A stretch of DNA of 64,000 nt from Saposhnikovia divaricata. Lineage: Eukaryota; Streptophyta; Magnoliopsida; Apiales; Apiaceae. Positions 46,411 through 57,349 of this stretch are shown here, in pieces. The stretch is taken from positions 174,168,148 through 174,232,147 of the forward strand of contig CM071598.1 in the NCBI GenBank assembly GCA_036435485.1, given 5' to 3'. The notes beneath the pieces were generated by a model. The model saw nothing but the letters and a program-made list of their open reading frames with translations, was not told where the DNA came from and ran no database searches. Positions within the stretch are counted from its first letter, which is position 1. Every line of letters begins with the position of its first letter. The position numbers and the translations under genes were made by a program.

Positions 46411-46422
46411 AGGAGGGGAGAC
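46411..46422 (+). other. RT-3 polypurine tract
   Basis: aggaggggagac before the 3' LTR, with the hairpin gattccg-gga-cggaatc at 46388-46404, as in RT-2 and RT-4. Confidence 0.9.
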
Positions 46423-46593
46423 TGTAAGAACCCCAAATTTTGGATATAATTAAAACTTTTTATTAAGTAATGATAAAATGAGGAACAATGATTCCGACAA
46501 CAAGGTCACCAGCTCTAATGAATGGTGGTTTCAAAGAACAATGATTGTAATGAATGGATATTGCTTTGGACAATGATCCAGATGCATTGATAT
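46423..46593 (+). repeat. RT-3 3' LTR, first 171 bp
   Basis: Matches 32898-33068 and ends in gatat (46589-46593), the left target duplication of RT-4. Confidence 0.95.
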
Positions 46594-49500
46594 TGTAAGA
46601 ACCCAGATTTTTGATAGAATTAAAACTTTTTAGTATGTAATAATATGGGAATGAATAGTGGTTATGACTGCGATGTAACGAATGTCTATTAAATGAATGG
46701 AATGGATTTGAATTCAATTATTTACATGTCATGCAGAATACTTTTGGTTGACGGCATAGGTAAGAATGATCTATCTCCTAAGGATATAAGTATATTACTT
46801 CAAGTAAGATTATTCTTGTGTCATCCAAATCAATATCTATTATAAGTCCAGCGGTTCCGTAAAAAGGTTAAGAAGCACTCGAGAGTGAACCAGGTTCATT
46901 TTCCTAATTATAGGAATTAAATTAAAATAAGTGATGAATAGTGATTTTGGTGGAATTTGGAATATTATTATAATAATGATATACCCGGTATTCGGAACGG
47001 ATTTCTGAGTTCGTATTAGTGATCCAGGAAGAAAATAAGTGTATGTAAAAGCCGTCGGATTCAGAAAAAGAGCACTTTTATTTTCTCCGAGATTTCCCTG
47101 GACACTACAAGACTTAAGGAGTTATAAAAGGGAATTAAGGAATTTAAATTCGAGAAGTATTAAGTAAGATGAAGAATAGTATTAGAAATATTAAGAAGGT
47201 TTTCGGTAAAACCCTAACTAGAAACGAATGAGTTATTCCCTCGAACGATCAACGAACAAGCAAGGAAATTGAGTAATACCCGGACAAAGGAACGAATAAA
47301 TAACCAAGAGACAAACAAGTGCAATTGGTGGGAAAAGGAGAAACCCAAGTAACATCCTTATAAGTCAACTAACAGATGAGTGGTGTAATTGCATTCTTGC
47401 AAAAATGGAGTTGTTTGTTGTAGTACCAACACTTGGCCCAATGAGGAAGCAACAAGTGGCACCATTGGATTGCCAACAACACATTAAAAGAGATGCATCC
47501 ATTATATATGCAAGGGTTATACATGTATTAGCCATAAATCACCAAAACAAAACAAACCACCACCATTTTTCTCCATTTCTTCATAAAAATCTGCCCATTC
47601 TTAGCTAATTGGAAGTCCAACTTCCAACCATCACTTGTTCTTCAAATTTTTATGGTAAGTACTACATATCATGGTAATGATCTCCTAGAAATTTAGCTTC
47701 AAATTCATCTTTTATCATTTTCAAATAAATCATCAAAGATGATGATGAATAGTGTTCTTCATAAACTAACTTTTATTTCTTGATTTCTTTTGATTATTCA
47801 AGCTATACTAAGGCTAGATAAGGGCTAAACAAGGCTTGATAAGTTCATACATACACCAAGGAAGGTATACCACTCTTGAAAACCAAGCTCTTAGTTTAAG
47901 TTTTGGTATTTTAGATGAGTTATATGGATTTAATGCATGTTTAGGACCTTAAGATTATGATTGGGATTTATTAAATGTGAAATTAGTTTAGATGAACGGA
48001 AAGACATTGCTTGGTCTTAGTTCATGGTTGAATAACATGTAAATGTTGTTTGGAGTGGAAACTATGATTATTGGATGGTTTGAAATTTGGAAATCATGTA
48101 AACATAGCCGTCGTAATGCCCGATTGTCGTTAGCCTTAAGAAACCGTGATTAGCAGTAGCATGAACACACTGTCCAGTCTCGGATTTTGCCATGAAAGGC
48201 TAGATTATGTTATAAGCTTCGTTTTGATATAAAGATCACGTGAAACGGACTTACGGTTTAGGATTTATGACTAAATTACTAAAAGTAGTTCGAATCCGTA
48301 AACAAAAGTTCGTAACTGAAATTGAACCCTCGTAAGCAATGTAACGTCATGGCGAATCTTGGTAAATAAATACTAGGGGTAAGAAGGAAGGTGTGAAAGA
48401 AAACCGTATGTCAAAAAGAGCATTTTTCGATTTATTAAAAATGTTCGAGTCAAGGTTAAACGAGAACGAACCCCTAAAAGACGACTCTTTTATAACTTTG
48501 GTAAAACGCTTAGAAAACGGGCGATAAAACTCGGAGTAAAATATTGGTTCGTAACGATCGACCTTAGAACTCATATGACTTAAGTATGTCCCAAGTATAA
48601 GTGCAGTGACATGTCGTATTAACGAACGAATGCCGGGTCGGATCAGTGATAATAAGTAATCCACTAAAAGGGGTATAACGAGATGACTCGAGAACGTGTT
48701 TCGATTTAAGTATAACTTAACGTTTAATATGTTAAGTGATTAATTCCGAATGCCTTGGCTATTTATAGATCACCAGGCTGAACCGGGACCCGCTACCACT
48801 ACCCCTTACCGTACTCGACTACCAGGCAAGTTTCAATTCCCTTCTTTTAGGCTGTTGTTGTGATTGAATAAATATATATATATGATTGCTGATATACATA
48901 TGCCATTGCATGCATGCCTACTTTCAAGTTGAATTGATATACTTGTTCCCTAAATGTTATTGTTGGCTTATAAGCTAGATAGTTATATATCAGTTATAAG
49001 CCGGTTATTGTAAGACCCTCATAGAAGGGCGTATATATCTTATTAATCAAAAATAGACCGGGAGTCAATATTCCTTGATATATCGAGATTACCTCGGAAG
49101 AAAATATTTAAGTAAATATTTTCTATTATTTGGGCGACGAATATTATTTGAATATTCGTTCGAGACTAATTATTTTGACGATCCTTACTTCAAATAATTA
49201 TTTGAACGTAACTATTCAACGAATAATATTTCTCAATATTCATTCAGAGTCGAATTGATTATCGACTATTATTTCGAATATTCTTCTAAAGATGAGACTA
49301 TTAAATGAATATTATTTTGGATATTCTTTTAGATTATTATTTTATTAAATCAATATTACTTTTGAATATTCATTTAAGATATTAAATACTTGATGAATAT
49401 TATTTTAATATTCATCTGAAGCTTGATTTAATTATCGAATATTATTTCGAATATTCCTTAAGGCTTGGATTACTAAATGAATATTACTTGATATTCATTT

Positions 49501-51131
49501 AGGATATTATTCATTAAATGAATATTACTTTTGAATATTCATTTAAATTCCTAATTAATCATGAATATTACCTTAAATATTCTTTTCAGGTCTTATTAAT
49601 TAATGAATATTGTTTTGAATATTCATTTAAATATTTATTTATTCAATAAATATTCTCCTGATATTTCTTCAGGGATTATTTTGAGAAATACTCTGATTAA
49701 AAATATTCTTTCATATTCCCAAATATTCTTTCAATATTTTAACTCAATAAATATTCTCTGAATATTTATTCCATACTTAGAATAATCTCGATAAGGTTAA
49801 TCTTCTTCGATTATTACAGAAGATATTTCGAAGTCATATTATTATTAATCTTATATCAAGAAAGGTTCCCAGACATCATTCATCTTTGAGTCTATCTTCT
49901 TAATAATAAGGGAACCTTACTTGGAAAAATGTTATTTATCTTGTCGACTTCCCGGTCATAAAGTATTCCCTTCACCCGCAACTCGGGTGCTGTTGACTTA
50001 TTAAGTCGTTGTTTACCTTCTCATCTTTCGAGGGGTAAGATTACTGGAACAAGTTGATATCCGTTACCAAGTAATAGCTTGGGAGTTATTGGTAAATTTT
50101 CCTTTCCAACTAGATACGACTACTTTGTGGAGTCTTATCAACAAGTATTATACTTGGGGAAAGGGGGACGAACGTTATATTCAGAATCATGAACTCTATT
50201 TGAACTAGGAGTCGTGTAAGAGGCCGAGTAGCGCCGGTCCATCCCCTTGGCCCAACCGTTGGCCGGGGAGAGCTAGTAAGGCGGTAGACAAGTAAAGCCG
50301 TCAGTTCTTCCTTCTACCGGTAGTAAATCTAAATTGAGCTGTACGATCTCGACTGATCATCAAGATTGGAACAGCGGGCGCGGTGAATACTCCATCATTG
50401 GTTCATCATCCAAATTCATTTATTTCCTGCAACATGATTACTGTTGGCAGAGTTGGAAAAGAGTCATAACTGGAATTGCAACCCTTTCTTGCAAGTTCCT
50501 CTTCTTAATAACGATAATAATATCTCGCTTACTTTGATGTAGCAGATATTTCTTCAAACAAATACTTTAAGTTACCTTGTAACTTCATCGTTCATATGAT
50601 ACTGGCATCATTTCCGTAAATGCATGGCATATGGTTTAAAAGATAGCTTTGAACTGTTTTAAATTATCGTTCAGTTATATATTTGTTGGTGGGCTTTCGC
50701 TCACCCTTGCCTTGTTTATATTATGTCACAACAACAGCTAGGACAGATGGCTCGCGTCAGGCGCACTCGGCGCAAGCAGGTTACCCGACCCACCGGACTA
50801 CCCGCTGAGATGCTAGCCGCCATTGCTGAGGTAGCATAGTTAGACAGCTTTTGTTTCCTGTTTAACTATATGTATAATTAATGTAATCAACGGCAAAACG
50901 TTTAAACCTATGATGTTATCCTTTTGGGATTGTAATAACTTTTATTCGTAACCCTTTAATGTAAGACTTATTTCAATTTCATCTCTGGGACTATAACTGT
51001 TGTGTGTGTGAGTGGTAATTATTGTGGGGTCACAGCATGTGATTTATTTATTGTGGACTCAAGTCAAGTATTATGAATGGATGTAAGACCGTAACCACCA
51101 GATCCCTGACCCCGGATCTGGGGGTGTTACA
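46594..51131 (+). repeat. 5' LTR of RT-4 (4,538 bp)
   Basis: Starts TGTAAGAACCC and ends GGGTGTTACA. tgaatagtg occurs at 46652, 46935 and 47746, the conserved block (agccgtcgtaatgcccgatt) at 48106-48125, and the AATATT hairpin ladder at ~49130-49790. A ttatatatttg TATA-like box is near 50675, followed by the gctcacccttgc block and the terminal hairpin ccagatcc/ggatctgg. Transcription probably starts after the TATA-like box, giving a U3 of about 4.1 kb and only ~0.4 kb of R-U5. Confidence 0.96.
50723..50839 (+). CDS. Small basic ORF in the RT-4 5' LTR (38 aa)
   Basis: Same 38-codon arginine-rich ORF as at 26040 in RT-2, located just past the predicted transcription start. It could be a leader uORF. 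Translation is unproven. Confidence 0.3.
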   Translation: MSQQQLGQMARVRRTRRKQVTRPTGLPAEMLAAIAEVA

Positions 51132-51135
51132 GAGA

Positions 51136-51147
51136 TGGTATCAGAGC
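51136..51147 (+). other. RT-4 primer binding site (tRNA-iMet)
   Basis: tggtatcagagc, four bases after the 5' LTR. Confidence 0.96.
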
Positions 51148-51340
51148 GAGAGTTATATATCCCAAGAGATGATACGACGTTATATAATAATAAATTCAAT
51201 AATATAATAAGAACCCTTGCCAGGTTCACCTAAAACCCTTACGGGAACTTTTTAAGTATCATGATAGTAACATAGTTCGTCTTGTGTAGGCGAGCGACTT
51301 GTCGGCCCAGGAGGCAGCTGCGAGACAGCATGATGAGGAC

Positions 51341-52183
51341 ATGTTCCGGACTAGGGACCCATACTATGAGCACTTGCCTGAGGATGATACTGAGCCTGAG
51401 GAGGAGGACGCTGAGGAGGTCCAGGTTGAGGCTGATACTGATGTGATCGAGTCTGAGGAGGAGGACCCTGAGGAGGTCCAGGATGATGCTGACACAGATG
51501 TTGTTGAGACTGAGGGGGAGGAGGACCCGGAGGGGGTCCAGACAGGACAGGACGCTGAGTTAGTGGTTGAGGATGATGATTATTGGGTTATGACTGAGTT
51601 CAGGACTATGGGAGGTGATACTGACATGACCACGGATCAGGTGGTGCCGGTGGATGAGGGTGTTGAGGGAGATATAGATGAGCCAGTAATTGGTGCTGTA
51701 GGGAGTTCTGGACTTTTTGTGCCACTCCTCCCTGTTGAGAGAGCCCCTACCCCACCACCACTACCTGTGAGCCCCTACCCCGACGAGTTTGAGGAGCTTA
51801 CCCCAGAGCCCCAGCAGACAGAGACTGCCGCTCCAGCTGAGCCATCCACCCCACCTCATGCCCCGATAGGAGGAGTCCCAGTATGTGTTCACAACTTGAT
51901 TGTGAACGGGCTTTATAGAGAGTTGTCTGTGGCAGATGCCAGGTTGGCAGAGTCTAGGAGTGAGTTAGCAGCAGAGAGAGCCGCCCGGATGAGGGTGCAG
52001 GGCAGGAGGACTATCAGTGACAGAGTTGGGTATAGGGCTGTGACCCGCATCGAGCTGAGGGCTCGGGTGAGGGTGCGACAGTTGCCTACTGATGGGCATG
52101 GTAGGGTAGACAGAGCAGCGGCTGAGGAGGTTTTCCGCATCGCCATGGGGAGGGTTCGGAGGATGTTTCGTCGTGGCGGCTGA
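51341..52183 (+). CDS. Extra ORF upstream of gag in RT-4, unknown function (280 aa)
   Basis: Intact ORF between primer site and gag. The frame is open from a TTG at 51299, but the first ATG is 51341, giving 280 aa. I recognise no family. Residues ~1-90 are very acidic with about three degenerate repeats (EEEDAEEVQ, EEEDPEEVQ, EGEEDPEGVQ). The middle is proline-rich, with ERAPTPPPLPVSPYPDEFEE followed by LTPEP. The C-terminal ~90 residues are arginine-rich and probably helical (ARLAESRSELAAERAARMRV ... MGRVRRMFRRGG). The acidic-to-basic polarity and the FEELTP motif are shared with the RT-1 ORF despite low identity, which argues that the protein is maintained. Possible roles include packaging or chromatin interaction; this is inference only. 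Confidence 0.72.
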   Translation: MFRTRDPYYEHLPEDDTEPEEEDAEEVQVEADTDVIESEEEDPEEVQDDADTDVVETEGEEDPEGVQTGQDAELVVEDDDYWVMTEFRTMGGDTDMTTDQVVPVDEGVEGDIDEPVIGAVGSSGLFVPLLPVERAPTPPPLPVSPYPDEFEELTPEPQQTETAAPAEPSTPPHAPIGGVPVCVHNLIVNGLYRELSVADARLAESRSELAAERAARMRVQGRRTISDRVGYRAVTRIELRARVRVRQLPTDGHGRVDRAAAEEVFRIAMGRVRRMFRRGG

Positions 52184-52603
52184 TTTCAGATGTGGTGATG
52201 CAGTGGTCTAGTTGTCTAGTCATGTACGGACATAGTAGTGCCGGCTTTTGTAGGGATGGTTTTCTTGTACTTGTTTTCCCTTTTTGCAGACTAGACAGAT
52301 AGACAGCATATTTCACTTTTGACTTGTTGTTGTTGTTAGGATGGCTGTACTTTAAACTATCGTTGTAACTCGGATGTTGTACCTTTTCGGTACCTGGTAT
52401 ATATTTGTTTCCATTTCAGTCATTACAATTTTGTTGGGAAGTGATCACGAGTTTATTAGCATATGTATTACTTTTCGATTAAGTTTCCATGAGATATAAA
52501 ACTGTGGGATTTTAAAACCCAATCATGTAAAGAAATGTGCAAGGAAAAATCCTTTAAAACCGGTAAGTGAACCTAACGTATAATTTTCCAAATTTTCAGT
52601 AAA
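52184..52603 (+). other. RT-4 spacer between extra ORF and gag-pol
   Basis: No ORF. gtaagt (GT at 52563) and ttttcag (AG at 52598-52599) lie just before the gag ATG at 52604, as in RT-2. Confidence 0.45.
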
Positions 52604-54682
52604 ATGCCGCCAAGACGGATGGGCACTAGGGCTAACCCCCGCGAATCTACTGACCAAGAGAGTCACAACCAACACGAGGAAAACCGTGGAAGTAGTGAGG
52701 AACAAGATCAGGACTATAATGAGCAAGAAGATTCCCAGTATGGAGCAGAGGATGAACCCCTGTACTCTGAAGAATTTGAAAGGGAAATAGAGGGTGGAGA
52801 AACTGAAGTAGAACAGGAAGGGGAGAACCAGGGCGGAAACCCCATGGGCCAGTTTATGGATCTACTTAGGCAGAATTTGAACCAATACCCCCAACCACCA
52901 CCAAGCAACAACACTTCAGTGGAAAATTCCTTTAGGGCCTTTAAGTCCCTTAAGCCCCCAGAGTTCCACGGATCGGCTGATCCCGTTGAGGCGAGGGCCT
53001 GGATCAAGGAAATGGAAAAGTCTTTTGAGATTCTGAGTATCAATGAGGCTCAGAAGACTGTTTTTGCTACTTACCTACTAAAGGGAGAGGCCAATTATTG
53101 GTGGGAAGCCAAGAAAAACATGGAGACTGATGCTGTCATAGCCTGGGAAAGGTTCAAACAATTATTCCTGGAGAAGTACTTCCCGAAGTTCATGAAAACC
53201 CAGATGGAACTTAAGTTCTTGGAACTGAAACAGAACAATATGTCAGTGGCTGACTATGAGGCTAAATTTACTGAGCTATCAAGATTTGTGCCAGAGTTTG
53301 TAGACACAGAAGAGAAGAAAGCTAACAGGTTTCAACAAGGGCTGAAACAGTGGATCCAGAATAGGGTGGCTGTTTTAGAGATTACAGATTATGCCACCTT
53401 GGTGCAGAAGGCAACCATTGTGGAGGCTGGTAGTGATCAGATGCAGAGAGAGAGAGAGAAAGGGGGGATAAAGAGAAAGCATGTTAGTATGGGCGGAAGA
53501 TCTGCTGGAGGAAAACCCCCAACCAAGTTTAATCGAGGAGCGGTTTCCCTACCAGGGAGGAGTGTAGGGTTTAAACCATCTGCGAGTGTGAGTGTGAGCC
53601 AGGGCGGCCACCAATCAGGAATGTCCCGTTCCAACCCTTCTCGACCTCCATTGCCATTGTGTGCTACTTATGGGAAGAGGCACTCCGGGGTGTGCAACCT
53701 GAAGCAGATAAACTGTTATAAGTGTGGGCGAGCTGGGCATTATGCTACCGCTTGCACCACGGTCATCCCTAACAGCACAACCTGTTTCCAGTGTGGACAG
53801 CGAGGGCACATGAGGAAGGATTGCCCAAAGAGCAAACCAGCAGCATCAGGAGCAAGCAAGGTTGCCTCAAATAGGCCACCAACTGCTAGGACTTTCAATA
53901 TGTCAGTACAAGATGCCGTGAGGGACACAGATGTGATAGCAGGTACTTTTTCTCTTAATTCAGTCAATGCAAATGTCTTATTTGATTCAGGAGCAACTAA
54001 GTCTTTTATATCTAGAGATTTTGCGCATAACTTGAAACTTAAAACCCAGCAACTAAGAGATTCCTTACAAGTAGAAATAGCTAATCAGGAAATCGTACCG
54101 GTTAATCAAATTCACCCCGATTGTAAGCTAGAAATAGGAGGACGATCCTTCTATGTCGATTTAATTCCTTTTAAGCTAGGGGAATTCGATGTCATTTTGG
54201 GTATGGATTGGTTGTCTCGCAATGATGCGCAGATAGATTGTAAAGGGAAAAAGGTTAAGTTGAAAACCCCAGGGAAGAAAGAAATAGTGTTTAAAGGGAT
54301 GCGACAGACCCAGAAAATTCTGACCATGGCGCAAACCAAGAGATTGTTACGAAAAGGGAACGAGGCTTATTTAGCCTACGTTATAGATACTCAGAAGGAA
54401 GTGCCAAGATTGCAGGACATTCTGGTAGTTAATGAGTTCGAGGACGTGTTCCCACAAGATCTTCCTGGACTACCACCTGATAGGGTAATTGAGTTTGCCA
54501 TCGAATTAGCCCCGGGGACGGCGCCAGTTTCGAAGGCCCCGTACCGACTAGCCCCAGTAGAAATGAAGGAGCTAGCTAAACAATTACAGGAATTGTTGGA
54601 TAAGGGCATGATAAGGCCCAGTGTGTCGCCTTGGGGCGCACCAGTGTTGTTTGTTAAGAAAAAGGATGGAAGTATGAGGTAA
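52604..54682 (+). CDS. gag-pol: RT-4 gag-pol, first part: gag, protease, start of RT (ends at premature stop)
   Basis: Begins MPPRRMGTRANPRE; 692 codons before a TAA at 54680-54682. The N-terminus is acidic. The capsid domain spans ~110-290 (NSFRAFKSLKPPEFHGS, GEANYWWEAKKN, LEKYFPKFMKTQ). A basic Gly/Ser-rich linker is followed by CCHC zinc knuckles at ~371-384 (CYKCGRAGHYATAC) and ~394-407 (CFQCGQRGHMRKDC). An upstream third cysteine motif has lost one cysteine to tyrosine (CATYGKRHSGVC; RT-2 keeps it). The aspartic protease active site DSGA is at ~461-464. RT begins with the usual MIRPSVSPWGAPVLFVKKK segment and is cut at codon 693. RT-2 has no stop there, and downstream the same frame stays open to 57316. 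So one point change separates this copy from a full 1,570-aa polyprotein. Confidence 0.95.
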   Translation: MPPRRMGTRANPRESTDQESHNQHEENRGSSEEQDQDYNEQEDSQYGAEDEPLYSEEFEREIEGGETEVEQEGENQGGNPMGQFMDLLRQNLNQYPQPPPSNNTSVENSFRAFKSLKPPEFHGSADPVEARAWIKEMEKSFEILSINEAQKTVFATYLLKGEANYWWEAKKNMETDAVIAWERFKQLFLEKYFPKFMKTQMELKFLELKQNNMSVADYEAKFTELSRFVPEFVDTEEKKANRFQQGLKQWIQNRVAVLEITDYATLVQKATIVEAGSDQMQREREKGGIKRKHVSMGGRSAGGKPPTKFNRGAVSLPGRSVGFKPSASVSVSQGGHQSGMSRSNPSRPPLPLCATYGKRHSGVCNLKQINCYKCGRAGHYATACTTVIPNSTTCFQCGQRGHMRKDCPKSKPAASGASKVASNRPPTARTFNMSVQDAVRDTDVIAGTFSLNSVNANVLFDSGATKSFISRDFAHNLKLKTQQLRDSLQVEIANQEIVPVNQIHPDCKLEIGGRSFYVDLIPFKLGEFDVILGMDWLSRNDAQIDCKGKKVKLKTPGKKEIVFKGMRQTQKILTMAQTKRLLRKGNEAYLAYVIDTQKEVPRLQDILVVNEFEDVFPQDLPGLPPDRVIEFAIELAPGTAPVSKAPYRLAPVEMKELAKQLQELLDKGMIRPSVSPWGAPVLFVKKKDGSMR

Positions 54683-57316
54683 TGCATCGACTACAGAGAA
54701 TTGAACAAGCTAACCATAAAGAATAAGTATCCATTGCCCAGGATAGACGATTTGTTTGACCAGCTAAGAGGAGCTGAATACTTCTCTAAGATTGATTTGA
54801 GAACGGGATATCACCAACTGAAGATCAAACCTGAAGATATCCCGAAGACTGCATTCCGCACCAGATATGGACATTATGAGTTCTTAGTTATGTCGTTTGG
54901 ATTGACCAACGCCCCAGCAGCCTTCATGGACCTAATGAATAGGGTGTTCAAGGAATATTTGGACAAATTCGTGATAGTTTTCATTGATGATATTCTCATC
55001 TACTCAAAGACAGAGGCAGAACACGCTGAACATTTAAGGATAACCTTAGAAATACTCAGGAAGGAGCAGTTATATGCCAAGTTCTCCAAGTGTGAGTTTT
55101 GGAAAAATGAGGTACAATTCTTAGGGCACGTGATCAATAGAGAAGGAGTGTTGGTTGACCCCTCCAAGATAGAAGCAGTTTCAAACTGGGAACGGCCAAC
55201 TACTCCAACCGAGGTGAGGAGTTTCATTGGACTGGCCGGATATTACAGGAGATTTGTCCAAGACTTTGCGAAACTCGCAGCTCCATTAACTCGACTTACC
55301 CGTAAAACCGAGAAATTTGAATGGACTGAGAAATGCGAGAAGAGTTTCCAGGAGTTAAAGAAGAGGCTGGTGACAGCCCCAGTGCTGGCATTACCTGATG
55401 GAAAAGGAGATTTCGTGATTTACAGTGACGCTTCGCATAAAGGACTGGGATGCGTGCTTATGCAGCACGGCAAGGTAATAGCGTATGCGTCTAGGCAATT
55501 GAAGGATTATGAAGTCAGATATCCCACGCATGATCTAGAACTAGCAGCCATAGTCTTCGCTTTAAAGATTTGGAGACACTACCTGTATGGGGAAAAATGC
55601 GAGATTTACACAGACCATAAGAGCCTCAAATACATTTTCACTCAGAAAGAGCTTAACATGCGCCAGAGGAGGTGGTTAGAGTTAATCAAGGATTACGACT
55701 GTGAAATTCGATATCACCCGGGTAAAGCCAATGTGGTGGCTGACGCCCTTAGTCGGAAAGAGAAGCTCAAGATGATAACTTCAGAGAAAGAGCTAGTGAA
55801 GGATTTTGAGAAGTTGGAAATCGAGGTTAAGTTACCTGAAGAGGGCCAAGAAAAGTTGATGGAAATTAGAATCCAACCTCCATTGCTAGAAAAGATTAGA
55901 CTGTGCCAGGAACGGATGATGGAGGAAGAAAAGAACTCCACAGAAGAGCTAATGACCGGGGAGGAAATTAAGTGCGAAAGAGACAAGGAAGGGATCATGA
56001 GGTACACGTACAGGATATGGATCCCAAATGTTCAGGAGCTCAAGGATGAGATTTTAAATGAGGCACACAATTCAAGATACTCAGTGCACCCCGGTAGCAC
56101 TAAAATGTATAGGGATTTGAAGGAGTATTACTGGTGGCCCAATATGAAAAAGGACGTAGCAGAGTGGGTAAGCAGATGCTTGACCTGCCAACGAGTGAAG
56201 GCAGAGCACCAGAGACCCAGCGGACTTCTACATCCCTTAGAGATTCCAGAATGGAAATGGGAACATATAGCCATGGATTTCGTAGTAGGTTTACCCAGGA
56301 CCAAGGCTAATCATGACACCATATGGGTAATTGTAGATCGACTGACGAAATCGGCTCACTTTCTCCCGATCAACGAAAGGTACACGGTCGATAGACTAGT
56401 GGACATCTACTTAAAAGAGATAGTGGCGCGACATGGAGTCCCAGTCGCAATAGTATCCGATCGAGATCCTAGATTTAACTCCAGGTTTTGGAGAAGTTTT
56501 CAAGAATGTGTAGGGACCCGGCTGAACATGAGCACAGCCTACCACCCCCAGACAGATGGGCAAAGTGAAAGGACCATCCAAATACTAGAGGATATGTTGA
56601 GAGTCTGCGCGATAGACTTCAAGGGGAGTTGGGATGATCACTTGCCATTGGTTGAGTTCTCCTATAATAACAGTTATCATTCAAGCATTGGGATGCCACC
56701 TTATGAGGCCCTTTATGGAAGAAAATGTCGATCTCCCTTGTATTGGGATGAAGTTGGAGAGCGAAAGATGCTCGGGCCCGAAGTGGTCCAACGAACTAAA
56801 GATGCAGTAGATCTAATCAGAGGACGGTTGGTAGCAGCCCAGGATCGACAAAAGAAATATGCCGACTTAGCTCGGAAAGGCAAGGAATACGAGGTAGGGG
56901 ACCTAGTGTTCTTGAAAGTGTCACCTTGGAAAGGTTTAATGAGATTTGGGAAGAAAGGAAAGCTGAGTCCCAGATACATTGGACCATTTGAGATCTTGAG
57001 ACGAATTGGGGAACTAGCTTATGAACTCGCATTGCCCCCGAATCTACAGCAGGTGCACAATGTGTTCCATGTTTCGATGCTGAGGAAGTATAATCCGGAT
57101 GCTAAGCATATTGTAGAGTATGAGCAAGTGGACATGCAACCAGACCTGACCTATGTGGAGCAACCTGTGGAAATCATAGACCGGAAAGAACAAGTGCTCC
57201 GAAACAAGGTCATTCAGCTAGTCAGAGTTTTGTGGCAGAACCACAATGTAGAAGAATCCACCTGGGAACTTGAAGGCGCAATGCAAGAAAAGTACCCCCA
57301 CTTGTTTTCAAACTGA
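54683..57316 (+). pseudogene. pol: RT-4 gag-pol, second part: RT, RNase H, integrase, chromodomain
   Basis: Same frame as 52604-54682, open from after the stop to the natural TGA. Codon numbers count from the gag start. RT catalytic FIDD is at ~793-796. RNase H has YSDASHKGLG (Asp ~942), TDHKSLKYIF and GKANVVADALSR. Integrase has an intact HHCC zinc site (His ~1162, Cys ~1192 and ~1195) and the catalytic triad Asp ~1225 (MDFVVGLP), Asp ~1286 (SDRDPRF) and Glu ~1322 (QSERTIQ), with the standard 35-residue spacing. After the GPFEILRRIGELAYEL region comes a chromodomain-like C-terminus (~1522-1570, EIIDRKEQVLRNKVIQ ... VEESTWELEG). In chromoviruses that domain directs integration to particular chromatin. 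All visible catalytic residues are present; only the stop at 54680 blocks translation. Confidence 0.95.
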
Positions 57317-57336
57317 TTCCGGGACGGAATCCTTTT

Positions 57337-57349
57337 AAGGAGGGGAGAC
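57337..57349 (+). other. RT-4 polypurine tract
   Basis: aaggaggggagac before the 3' LTR. The hairpin gattccg-gga-cggaatc is at 57315-57331 and overlaps the gag-pol stop. Confidence 0.92.

Noticed and set aside
48347..48664. Antisense 105-aa ORF found in all RT-2/3/4 LTRs (also near 23275, 35225 and 59104)
   Set aside because: It is conserved because the LTRs are copies; its length varies (137 aa in RT-2), it has no domain and it lies antisense in U3.
52562..52599. A complete 37-base intron before gag (gtaagt to ttttcag)
   Set aside because: Too short for plant splicing; only the acceptor is considered possible.
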